This document shows, piece by piece, positions 1-7,764 of a DNA stretch of 64,000 nucleotides (position 1 is the first letter of the stretch; every line of letters starts with the position of its first letter). This DNA comes from Phycisphaera sp. (GTDB lineage Bacteria > Planctomycetota > Phycisphaerae > Phycisphaerales > UBA1924), in NCBI GenBank assembly GCA_025916675.1, contig CP098402.1, positions 2,909,205 to 2,973,204 of the forward strand, read 5' to 3'. The notes beneath the pieces are model-generated. The model was given only the letters and a program-made list of their open reading frames with translations. It made no database searches and was not told the origin of the DNA. The translations under genes were made by a program, and so were the position numbers.

Positions 1-870
1 CTGGCGACGGGCGCTCGCCGAGGCCGGATACGCCAAGGCCACCCAAGCCAAGCGGGTGTACGTCGCCAAGCTGATATTCAAGCGGGCGCTCTCGTGGGGG
101 CTGGTGGACGCCAACCCGTTCGCCGATCTCAAGCCGGGATCGCAAGCCAACCCCGAGCGGACGTACTACGTCAGAATCGAAGACGCCGAGAAAATCATCG
201 ACAAGTGCCCCGATGCCCGCTGGCGTGCCATCGTGGGGCTCTGCCGGTTCGCCGGGCTCCGATGCCCGTCCGAGTTGGTCGGGCTGACGTGGGGCGACGT
301 AGACCTCGTGGAGCGTCGGCTCGTGGTGCGTTCACCGAAGACCGCCAATCACGAGGGCCATGCGGTCCGGCTCGTGCCGATCGCGCCCAAGCTGGCCCCG
401 CTGCTCGAAGACCTCCACGAACTCGCCGAAGCCGATGAGCCCAGCCTATTCCCCACGATGCGCGGCCCGTCGAACCTGCGGACCACGATGCACAAGATTA
501 TCGCCCGCGCCGGGCTGACCCCTTGGCCCCGGTTGTTCCAGAACATGCGCGCCTCGTGCGCCACCGACTGGGCGAGCGAGTTTCCCAACCACGATGCCGC
601 CTCATGGCTGGGCCATTCGCCCATGATTGCGGCGCAGCACTACCTCAAGCCCCGCGATGAACACTTCCGCAAGGCTGCCGGGCTTGGGGGTTGCGCTCGA
701 AGCGACGCACGGGTGGAGCCAAAAGCGACGCGGAGCATCGCGGCAGATTCCGGCACCGAATCGAAGCGCACGCCGCAAACCCTTGGAATCGCGGATTTTC
801 TGCCGCACGACGCCCAGGGTTGCAACGCTTCGCACTCCGGTCTAGTGGGCGGGCGGGGACTCGAACCCCG
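1..870. mobile_element. Right end of a putative integrative element at tRNA-Val
   Basis: An integrase gene pointing into the 3' half of a tRNA gene is the typical edge of a tRNA-integrated element. The crossover (att core) would lie in the tRNA 3' end, about 846-870, covering the acceptor and T-arm. The other end and the second att copy are outside the window, so the element itself is inferred, not seen. Confidence 0.45.
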
Positions 871-886
871 GACCCTTCGCGTGTAA
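2..886 (+). CDS. Tyrosine recombinase/phage-type integrase, 5' end outside window
   Basis: The reading frame is open from the first bases, so the N-terminal part lies outside the window. The visible 294 residues hold the end of the SAM-like core-binding domain and the catalytic domain. Counting from the GTG at 56, the catalytic set is Arg69 (GLRCPSE), Lys95 (SPKTANH), Arg165 (QNMRAS, where the usual box II His is Gln), His187 (WLGHS) and the nucleophile Tyr196 (QHYL). The family cuts and rejoins DNA at att sites. The last 13 codons are antisense to tRNA-Val and the stop lies inside the tRNA, the usual arrangement for an integrase that targets a tRNA 3' end. The element it serves should extend to the left. 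The family is clear; whether it is active is unknown. Confidence 0.85.
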   Translation, partial: WRRALAEAGYAKATQAKRVYVAKLIFKRALSWGLVDANPFADLKPGSQANPERTYYVRIEDAEKIIDKCPDARWRAIVGLCRFAGLRCPSELVGLTWGDVDLVERRLVVRSPKTANHEGHAVRLVPIAPKLAPLLEDLHELAEADEPSLFPTMRGPSNLRTTMHKIIARAGLTPWPRLFQNMRASCATDWASEFPNHDAASWLGHSPMIAAQHYLKPRDEHFRKAAGLGGCARSDARVEPKATRSIAADSGTESKRTPQTLGIADFLPHDAQGCNASHSGLVGGRGLEPRTLRV

Positions 887-919
887 GGCGAATGCTCTAG
901 CCAACTGAGCTACCCGCCC
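846..919 (-). tRNA. tRNA-Val(TAC)
   Basis: On the minus strand this 74-base sequence folds as a cloverleaf. Acceptor GGGCGGG pairs with CCCGCCC followed by discriminator A. The D-arm contains AGCTCAGTTGG, the anticodon loop is CTTACAC between TTCGC and GCGAA (anticodon TAC, valine), and the T-loop is TTCGAGT. No CCA is encoded. The 3' end overlaps the integrase stop codon. Confidence 0.95.
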
Positions 920-934
920 GAGTAGCCTGACATC

Positions 935-2937
935 CTACGCCGCCTCGCGGATGGGATTGTCAAGCATCATGTTCACGCCCCTGAGCACCCAGGACACGCG
1001 GTAGGTACCGGGAAGGAAGTGACTCGGCCGCTCGCCGATGACGCTTCGCACACTTGCGGCCATCTTGGCGTTCGCCACCGACAGCAGGACCGGCACGGCC
1101 TGCCCGTCGGCATCGTACCGCTGGATGGTCTTGCGAAGATCGGTGAGATCGTCACGATTGCGGACGCTCCCCAGGATCAGATCGGGCCGCTCGCTTGGTC
1201 CGATCGGCCCGAGGATGTCAGCCCCACCACTCGACAGGTTCTGTTCCGCCAGCCGCCAGGCGAGCAGCCCCATCGGATCCAGAACATCGGCATTGCCCAA
1301 CGAGGCCAGGGTCACGCCATCGGGAACCTGTTCGCGGATCGTTTCGGCATAACTCTGAACCGGAGCACTCTTGTCGGTGCTGGCCATCACCAATCGCAAA
1401 CTCTCCAGTGTTTCATCGGCCCGCTCGACACACGTGCGCACCAAGCCGGTAGCCACTGGCGTTTCCTCCACGTGCAACAGCGCGGAATCAACCCAGTCGC
1501 TCCCGCTGTCGCCGAGCAGCGTCGCGTGCGCGAGCGTGTTGGCGGCTTGCAGGATTCTTGCCTGCCGATAGTTCGATGGATCCATGTGCTTCAGGTTCTT
1601 GGACGACAAGTGGTGGTTAGAGATCGGAGAAGATACCGACTTGTCGAATTCCCACGCGGCAAAATCGTCTCGGCCGCGTCCGCATGGTTCAGCTCAAAGA
1701 ATTGCTTCTCGACCTGGGCGGGCAGCACGTCGTGCATCCGCGCGGCGATGAGGGCATCCACATAATCCTGGCCCAACTCGCACGCCATGACCGCGCGCCC
1801 CATATCGTGCATCAACCCGATCACGAAGGCGTCGTCCGGCGAGATCGAGCCAGCCGAACGCGCGATATCCGCGGCCAGCAGGCCGACCGCGTAGCCATGC
1901 TCCCACAGCATCGCGACGTTCAGCACCTCGGATTCGTTGAACTGGTCGAGCACGGTCATGCTCGAGATCGACTCGCGGATCGTGCTCATGCCCAGCCGCA
2001 CAATGGCCTGCTCGATGGTTCGGGTCGCCTTTCCTCGGCGATTCAGGCTGCTGTTGGCCAACTGCAGAATGCGTGCGGCGAGGGCTTGGTCGAGCTTTAC
2101 GATCTGCGCGAGATCCTCAACCGACGCGGTCGAATCCCGTGCGATACGCAGGGCCATCTGCGTGGTCGCCTTGAGTTGCTTGGCCTCGGCGAATTGGGCC
2201 ACCTTCGCGGCGGTTTCCTTGCGAGACAGTCGTCGCTCAAACTGCGGCGGCTTGTCCCGCCTGAAAGGCCAGCCCTCGGCAAGGTGTTCCGCCTCGCGGG
2301 CCTCACGATCCAGCAAACCATCATCGTTGTACAGCGTGTTCAGCTTCAGCGGCCGCGGGGGCTTCTCTCTCGATGGCTTCTTGGCCGGCTTGCCGGATGC
2401 CGATTGACGACCGGGTGTTGCCGCGGGCTCTTCAGCCGGAGGCTTGCTCTTCTTTGAGGCAGCAGGAGGCTTGGACTTCTTGCGCTTACCGCTCTTGGTC
2501 GCACCGTCGGACCCGGTCACCGAATCTGGAGGGGCCGCCGGCTTGGTCTCGGGGGATACCGAAGCATGCGGGGACCGGGGCGATAGGACGGTGATCAGTT
2601 CACGGATCACGTCCTCGAGCGAACCCTTACCCGCATCGAGCGAGGCGACCACATTCAAGGCACCTCCAAGCACACCCATCGCGTGCTCGTCATGGTGGTG
2701 GAATAGGACGATCGGCGCTCTTGTAAAATCGCCCCAGCAGAATCTGACAAACCCAAACAGCACCGCTTCGGGATGGACGCGACAATCGAGAGTGATCGCG
2801 TGCTTTCCCGAGCACAACGCTTCGATTTCTTTGGTCTTCTCACCGGATGGGCGGACGGCAATTACGTCGATGTTTCCAACGGAAAGTAGCTTCGGCATGA
2901 CCCGATGGGCGATTGGATCATCCGATAAAAAGAGCAC
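935..2937 (-). pseudogene. HDOD-domain protein interrupted by a one-base frameshift
   Basis: Two minus-strand frames (2937-1591 and 1609-935) belong to one HDOD protein. The first gives a receiver-like N-terminus (KVLFLSDDP region from a GTG start), a Pro/Ala/Lys-rich linker, and most of an HDOD domain with ILQLANSS and GLMHDMGRAVM. After ILPR at about 1655 the frame drifts into nonsense. The next frame at that point reads WEFDKSVSSPISNHH, the expected end of the HDOD helix bundle, and continues to 935 for about 240 residues. One missing base in the codon before Trp explains both halves. The intact protein would be about 667 residues. HDOD proteins act in signalling, often in motility or stress control; this one's target is unknown. 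A sequencing error cannot be excluded. No canonical slippery heptamer is visible. Confidence 0.75.
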
Positions 2938-3021
2938 TTTCGCAATAGTTCGGTTTCACATCCCATGTATCCGATCACATGAATATCGGATCTTTCGGGA
3001 AGCGAGATCATGAAAACCGCA

Positions 3022-4692
3022 TCACCACGGCGGCGTGTCGTCGTCCGCGTCCAGATACTCGGGCTTGCCGTGGTCCACACGCTCGTCGAAGGGGCGGTTG
3101 TCGGCCGCACGGTCAGCCGTAGGAGCACGGTGGCCGAAGGCCGACCCCCCGCCAACCGATGCGGCGTCGGGCTTGGCCTCGAAGCTGCCCGCGGGCTCGT
3201 CCTTGGCCCAGGTATCGTTGCGCGCGTAGCCCGCGCGGTTCTTGAAGCGTGTCGTATGGTTGTCCCACACCAATCGCACGACGCCCGTGGGCCCGTTGCG
3301 CTGCTTGGCGATGATGAGCTCGGCCTCGTTGGCCCGTTCCTCATTCTCTTCCATCCAGGCCTGGTCGCTCAGGTGGTAGTACGCCTCGCGGTGCAGCAGC
3401 AGCACGACGTCCGCATCCTGCTCGATGCTGCCCGACTCGCGCATGTCGCTCATGCGTGGGCGGTTGCCCTCGCGCTGCTCGCTGCCGCGGTTGAGCTGCG
3501 CCAGGCAGATCACGGGTAAGTTCAATTCGCGGGCCATCGCCTTGATGCCCCGGCTGATGGCGCTGACCTCCACCTGCCGGCTCTCGCGCCCGTGGCCAGG
3601 GCTGGTGAGGAGCTGCAAGTAATCCACCACGATGCAACGGATGCCGAAGCGCTGCTTCATGCGGCGGGCTCTGGCCCGCAGCGCCGTCACGCTGAGTGCG
3701 GGCGAATCATCGATGTACAGCGGGGCGCGCTCCAGCACCTCGCACGCGGGACGGATGCGATTCACCAAATCGTCCTGGCTGAACGCGCCGGTGCGCAGCT
3801 TGTGGCTGTCCACGCCCGAGTACGCGCTGATCAAGCGCTGCACCAGGCTGCTCTTGCTCATCTCCAGGCTAAACACGCCAACGGGAATCCGCTCGTCGCC
3901 CGCCGGCGCGAAGGGCGTCGATCCGCCCATGGCGATCTGCTCGGCCAGGTTGAGCGCCAGCGCCGTCTTGCCCATCGAGGGGCGGGCCGCGATGATGACC
4001 ATCTCGCCGTCCTGCAGCCCACTCAAGGGCTCGTCCAGGTCGGCAAAGCCGGTCTTGAGCCCGGTCATGCCGCCAGCGTCGCGGTCGGCGATGCGCTCGT
4101 ACTCGGCCCGCAGCAGCTCTTCGAGCTTCTGGATGTCCGCCGACTGGTCGTCGTCGGCGATCTCGAAGATGCTCTGCTCGGCTCGGTCGATGAGCTGGCG
4201 TGCCTCTTCGGGCTCGTCCTGCCCGGCGTGCATGGCCTCGTGGACGATCGTGTTGGCCGCCGCGATGAGCTTGCGCAGCCGGCTCTTGGTCTGCACGAGC
4301 TTTGCATAGAGCCCGGCGTTGTTGGGCGTGCTCACCGCCTCGGCCAGGCTGGCCAGGTAGGCCGCCCCGCCGATGGCCTCGAGCTCGTCGCGCTCGCGCA
4401 GCCGGTCGGCCACGACGTTCAGGTCGGCCTGCGGCTCGCGCTCGTAGACCTCCTTGAGCACGCGGAACACCGTCGCGTTGCTCTGGCGGTAGAAGTCCTC
4501 GGGCACCGAGACCATCGGCAGGATCTCGGCCAGCGTGTAGGGGTCCAGGATCACCGAGCCCAGCAGGGCCATCTCGGCCTCGGGCGCGTGCGGGGGCAGC
4601 TTGTCATAGACACGCGACAGGTCGATCGCGGGCGTGCCCCGTTCGGGACCATCCTTGCGATAGCCCTGCTTTCCCTGCCCGTTCGCGTCCAT
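3022..4692 (-). CDS. dnaB: Replicative DNA helicase DnaB
   Basis: This 556-residue protein unwinds DNA at the replication fork as a hexamer and recruits primase. The N-terminal DnaB domain (PHAPEAEMALLGSVI) is followed by the RecA-like ATPase core with Walker A ARPSMGKTAL, Walker B-type DYLQLL and the AQLNRGSEQR segment. The ATG at 4692 is chosen because GGGAG stands seven bases upstream and the conserved N-terminus begins shortly after. A longer frame reaches 4839 but would run into pdxH, which is divergent 43 bases away. The short Gly/Asp-rich tail after about residue 500 is variable in the family. Confidence 0.95.
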   Translation of the reverse strand: MDANGQGKQGYRKDGPERGTPAIDLSRVYDKLPPHAPEAEMALLGSVILDPYTLAEILPMVSVPEDFYRQSNATVFRVLKEVYEREPQADLNVVADRLRERDELEAIGGAAYLASLAEAVSTPNNAGLYAKLVQTKSRLRKLIAAANTIVHEAMHAGQDEPEEARQLIDRAEQSIFEIADDDQSADIQKLEELLRAEYERIADRDAGGMTGLKTGFADLDEPLSGLQDGEMVIIAARPSMGKTALALNLAEQIAMGGSTPFAPAGDERIPVGVFSLEMSKSSLVQRLISAYSGVDSHKLRTGAFSQDDLVNRIRPACEVLERAPLYIDDSPALSVTALRARARRMKQRFGIRCIVVDYLQLLTSPGHGRESRQVEVSAISRGIKAMARELNLPVICLAQLNRGSEQREGNRPRMSDMRESGSIEQDADVVLLLHREAYYHLSDQAWMEENEERANEAELIIAKQRNGPTGVVRLVWDNHTTRFKNRAGYARNDTWAKDEPAGSFEAKPDAASVGGGSAFGHRAPTADRAADNRPFDERVDHGKPEYLDADDDTPPW

Positions 4693-4735
4693 GCGTGCTC
4701 CCAGTAGATTCGCCAGAGGCAGCGTACGATCAACC

Positions 4736-5506
4736 ATGACCACCGGGCAAGACGACCAACGCAAGAACATCGACCGCATCGCGTCAGCACGCTCACAGAC
4801 GCCATCGGACGCGCACTTTTCCGGCCCGCTCGATTCCATCCACGCCTACGGCACCACCCACGACGAGCACCTGCCCGACGAGCTGCCCACCAGCCCCTTC
4901 CCCACGCTCAACGAATGGGTCGACTTCGCGCGCGAGCACCAGGTGCAGCCCAACCCCACCGCCATCGCGCTGGCGACAGCAAACGACAAGGTGCCCAACG
5001 TGCGCATCGTGCTGTGCCGCGGCGTCGACACCCAAGCCGGCGCCATCTGGTTCTTCACCAACGGCCAGAGTGCCAAGGGCCAGGAACTGTCCGCCAACGC
5101 CCACGCCGCCGCCGTCTTCCATTGGGACGCCCTCGACCGCCAGGCCCGCCTGCGGGGCATCGTCGAGCCACTGCCCGCCGCCGAGAGCGACGCCTACTTC
5201 GCCAGCCGGAGCTGGGAGAAGCGCGTGGGCGCGTGGGCCAGCGACCAGAGCCAGCCCGTCGCGTCTCGCCAGGCGCTGGTCGACAAGCTCACCGCCACCC
5301 TCGAACGCTTCGGTATCGACCCCAAGAACCCCCCGCCCCACGGGGCCGAGGTGGACATCCCCCGCCCCCCCCACTGGGGCGGCTTCCGCATCGTGGCCAC
5401 CGAGGTCGAGTTATGGGTCGGCAGCCCGGCGCGGATCCACGACCGGGCGCGGTGGACGCGGGAGATGCCTAGCGAGGCTTGGAGTGCGACTCGATTGCAG
5501 CCGTGA
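4736..5506 (+). CDS. pdxH: Pyridoxamine/pyridoxine 5'-phosphate oxidase
   Basis: PdxH is the FMN enzyme that oxidises pyridoxamine or pyridoxine 5'-phosphate to pyridoxal 5'-phosphate, the last step of vitamin B6 supply. Family landmarks appear in order: RIVLCRGVD, FFTNGQSAKGQEL, AVFHWDALDRQARLRG, YFASRSWEKRVGAWAS-QSQP, and the C-terminal PRPPHWGGFRI with IHDRARW. At 256 residues it is slightly longer than usual because of an N-terminal extension. The ATG at 4736 is preferred over one at 4691, which would overlap the dnaB start. The gene is divergent from dnaB with only 43 bases between starts, so their promoters must overlap. Confidence 0.93.
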   Translation: MTTGQDDQRKNIDRIASARSQTPSDAHFSGPLDSIHAYGTTHDEHLPDELPTSPFPTLNEWVDFAREHQVQPNPTAIALATANDKVPNVRIVLCRGVDTQAGAIWFFTNGQSAKGQELSANAHAAAVFHWDALDRQARLRGIVEPLPAAESDAYFASRSWEKRVGAWASDQSQPVASRQALVDKLTATLERFGIDPKNPPPHGAEVDIPRPPHWGGFRIVATEVELWVGSPARIHDRARWTREMPSEAWSATRLQP

Positions 5507-5527
5507 GGGGAGTATTCCCGTTTCGTA

Positions 5528-5576
5528 TTCGATTCCTGCACCACGGAACCCAGCCTCGGGCGGTGCAGGAATCGAA
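5528..5576. repeat. Hairpin repeat, copy 1 of 3
   Basis: TTCGATTCCTGCACC (5528-5542) is the exact reverse complement of GGTGCAGGAATCGAA (5562-5576), a 15-bp stem around a 19-base loop. Related hairpins occur at 6244-6296 and 6339-6390. This copy lies 21 bases after the pdxH stop, so it could also end pdxH transcription, although no T-run follows. Confidence 0.75.
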
Positions 5577-5653
5577 CCTACAAACAGACTGGCGGCGCTA
5601 GACTCGCTATCTACTCCAACTGCCCAATCTGCAAACGCCGGTGGTGAACCTGC

Positions 5654-6232
5654 ATGCCACAAGCCCGTTACAGCCTGGGGGCGTGCAATCTCAAGCTAGC
5701 CAAGGGCTATTCATACAAATCGCACATAGCGGTCAAGCGGCGCGGGCTGCTCCTGACTGACGGGGCCCCGGGCGCACGATCGGGGCTCCTATTCGGGATC
5801 GGGATGGGCGGAGCCCTCTTGCTCACAGTAAGCATCTGGGCATCGATCGCCTCTCCGGGAATTCCACTGGAATTCTGGATCGTCTCGATGATCCTGTATA
5901 TTGCGTTCATGGCTCCTGCCGCGATCCATCTATGGCGTAAGCCAGCCGAAGCACGGAAGGTCTTGCTCGATTGTCGGAACCGCTGCGCCGAGTTGCGCGT
6001 CGATGATGGTGTCGTGGAGGAGAGCTTCAGAGCCAAAGTGCGCAAAGTGGCGATTGTCTGCTCCACCGAGCTATTCAAGGTCGAGCCGGTCAACGTGGGT
6101 CTGGGCATGTACGCGGTCGTGATCGACCTCGATGGTTATCCCTTCGCTGTGGCGGCCTCACGATCGGCAGACAAGATGCTGGCCTATTTGGAGACCCTAA
6201 ACGAAGCCCTCCACGAGTCGATGACGAGATAG
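5654..6232 (+). CDS. Unknown small membrane protein
   Basis: I do not recognise this 192-residue protein. About 45 polar residues come first, then two adjacent hydrophobic helices (around residues 53-72 and 75-94), then a soluble part of about 95 residues with alternating beta-like segments (CAELRVDDGVV, VAIVCSTELFKVEP, YAVVIDLDGYPFAVA). The shape is that of a two-helix membrane anchor with a cytoplasmic beta-rich domain, possibly PH-like; this is a guess from the pattern. It appears less GC-rich than its neighbours and is bracketed by copies of the same hairpin repeat, which hints at a mobile or recently acquired unit. The ATG at 5654 has only a weak GGTGG upstream. Confidence 0.6.
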   Translation: MPQARYSLGACNLKLAKGYSYKSHIAVKRRGLLLTDGAPGARSGLLFGIGMGGALLLTVSIWASIASPGIPLEFWIVSMILYIAFMAPAAIHLWRKPAEARKVLLDCRNRCAELRVDDGVVEESFRAKVRKVAIVCSTELFKVEPVNVGLGMYAVVIDLDGYPFAVAASRSADKMLAYLETLNEALHESMTR

Positions 6233-6243
6233 ATTCCCTTGGG

Positions 6244-6296
6244 AATTCGATTCATGCACCGCCCAGCCCAGGGTTGAACGGTGCACGAATCGAATT
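6244..6296. repeat. Hairpin repeat, copy 2 of 3
   Basis: AATTCGATTCATGCACCG (6244-6261) pairs with CGGTGCACGAATCGAATT (6279-6296) with one mismatch. The loop CCCAGCCCAGGGTTGAA resembles that of copy 3. It lies 12 bases after the stop of the small membrane protein gene. Confidence 0.75.
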
Positions 6297-6338
6297 GACG
6301 CAAACCACGCACACTTCAATGCAGGTCCGAATAAACCC

Positions 6339-6390
6339 GTTTCGTTTCCTGTACCGCCCAACCCTGGGTTGGCGGTACAGGAAACGAAAC
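6339..6390. repeat. Hairpin repeat, copy 3 of 3
   Basis: GTTTCGTTTCCTGTACCG (from 6339) pairs with CGGTACAGGAAACGAAAC (to 6390). The stem extends inward through CCCAACCC/GGGTTGG with one bulged C, about 25 bp in all. Compared with copies 1 and 2 both arms carry matching changes (TGTACC/GGTACA for TGCACC/GGTGCA), so the paired structure is kept while the sequence drifts. It lies upstream of the HDOD gene that starts at 6526. Confidence 0.8.
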
Positions 6391-6525
6391 CGCTTCTTAT
6401 CACCCCCCGCCCCGCACGATCCTTACCACCTTCCCCGCTTCCCATCGATCCCAGTAAGTCGCCCCCCGCCCGCCGCCGATGCTCTGCTGGCAGCGCCTAC
6501 CTCGCCGTGGGCCCAGGGGAACGCC

Positions 6526-7764
6526 GTGGCAGGGAAGGTCCGCGCCAACTTGAGCAGTGCCGAGGTCGAGGCCCTCACCGACCTCCTCATGCGCAAGCTC
6601 GATGCGATGGTCATCGAGACCCAGCCCGAGGTGGCGGCCCGATTGCTCGAACTGGTGGCCGACCCCGATGCCGGGCTGGCCGACTTCGCCGCGGTCATCC
6701 GCACCGACACCGCCCTGAGCGGACGATTGCTGCGCATGAGCAACTCGGCCTACTTCGCCCAGCGCGAGCCGGTGACCACGCTCGAACGCGCCTGCGTGCT
6801 GCTGGGCATCAACCGCATCCGCGCCCTGGCCTTGGGCTTCTATATGAGCCGCGCCATCGACGCGGGCGGTGAGAAGCGCTACGGCCGGATCATGTGGGGC
6901 AAGAGCCTGCTGCGTGCGTGCTTCGCCGCCAAGCTGGCCGAAGCCATCAAGCCCAACCTGTACGCCGAGGCCTTCCTCATCGGACTGATGCTCGACGCGG
7001 GCATCCCGCTGGCGCGCACGCTCATCGGTCCTTCCCAGTTCGACGTGGCCTGCCCACCCAACCAGCCGCCGTCACGCGCGTTCAAGTGCGGGGCCGAGCA
7101 CTTTACCTACACGCACGTGGACATGGCCCGCGCCCTCATGCGTCGCTGGCGCGTGCCCGACGTTCTGGCCAAGCCCATCCTTTGGCACCACAGCCCGCCG
7201 CAGAACCTCGAGAGCACCGAGCCCATCCACGTGCTGCACCGCGTGTCGTTCTACGTCGGCTCCATGCACATCGAGCACGAACCCCCCGCCGCCATGGCCG
7301 TCCCCCTGCCCACGCTGGGCCAGAAGCTCACGAGCCTGACCGGTGGCCAGATCGGTGCCATCTTCGCCGACGCCTGCAAGGAGTACGCCACCGTCCGCGA
7401 GTTCTTCGGCCAGGTCGCCGACGGCATCACCGACGTCGAGGCCCTAGGCATGCGCGTCCACGGCACGCTCAACAAGCTCATCGAGAAGTCGATGGAAGAG
7501 GATCTCCAGCAAGACACCGGCATGGCCTCGGCCACCTTCCGGTTCCACTCGGGCTCCATCGAGGTACAACGCGACGCGGAGAACACCGACTTCGCCGTCG
7601 CCTACATCGTCGATGAGGCCGGCACCCGCCAAGCCGTCCACCGATTCCCCGTTGGCTCGGCTAGCGCCGCCGACGTTCTGCTGGAACTCAGCCTGGAACA
7701 GGACGACATCGACAGCGCCGAACTCGAGAGCATGACCGACTACCTGCGTGCGATCGCGGCCTAA
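6526..7764 (+). CDS. HDOD-domain signalling protein
   Basis: This 412-residue protein has an HDOD domain at about residues 25-225 (LLELVADPDAGLADFAAVIRTD, SGRLLRMSNSAYFAQ, ERACVLLGINRIRALALG, FLIGLMLDAGIPLA, LAKPILWHHSPP) and an uncharacterised C-terminal region. HDOD domains resemble HD phosphohydrolases but usually lack catalysis and act as signalling scaffolds. The GTG at 6526 is chosen because AGGGGA lies about six bases upstream; a frame open from 6274 would translate the hairpin repeats and is unlikely. The stop overlaps that of the convergent hydrolase/ATP-grasp gene within CTAA. It is the second HDOD protein in the window, and this one is intact. Confidence 0.85.
   Translation: MAGKVRANLSSAEVEALTDLLMRKLDAMVIETQPEVAARLLELVADPDAGLADFAAVIRTDTALSGRLLRMSNSAYFAQREPVTTLERACVLLGINRIRALALGFYMSRAIDAGGEKRYGRIMWGKSLLRACFAAKLAEAIKPNLYAEAFLIGLMLDAGIPLARTLIGPSQFDVACPPNQPPSRAFKCGAEHFTYTHVDMARALMRRWRVPDVLAKPILWHHSPPQNLESTEPIHVLHRVSFYVGSMHIEHEPPAAMAVPLPTLGQKLTSLTGGQIGAIFADACKEYATVREFFGQVADGITDVEALGMRVHGTLNKLIEKSMEEDLQQDTGMASATFRFHSGSIEVQRDAENTDFAVAYIVDEAGTRQAVHRFPVGSASAADVLLELSLEQDDIDSAELESMTDYLRAIAA

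Noticed and set aside
1640-1670. Programmed frameshift in the HDOD gene
   Set aside because: No slippery heptamer, stimulatory hairpin or internal ribosome-binding site is visible at the junction; a simple deletion is more likely.
6274-6525. Upstream ATG start for the HDOD protein at 6274
   Set aside because: The added 84 residues translate hairpin repeats and are not HDOD-like; the GTG at 6526 has a good ribosome-binding site.
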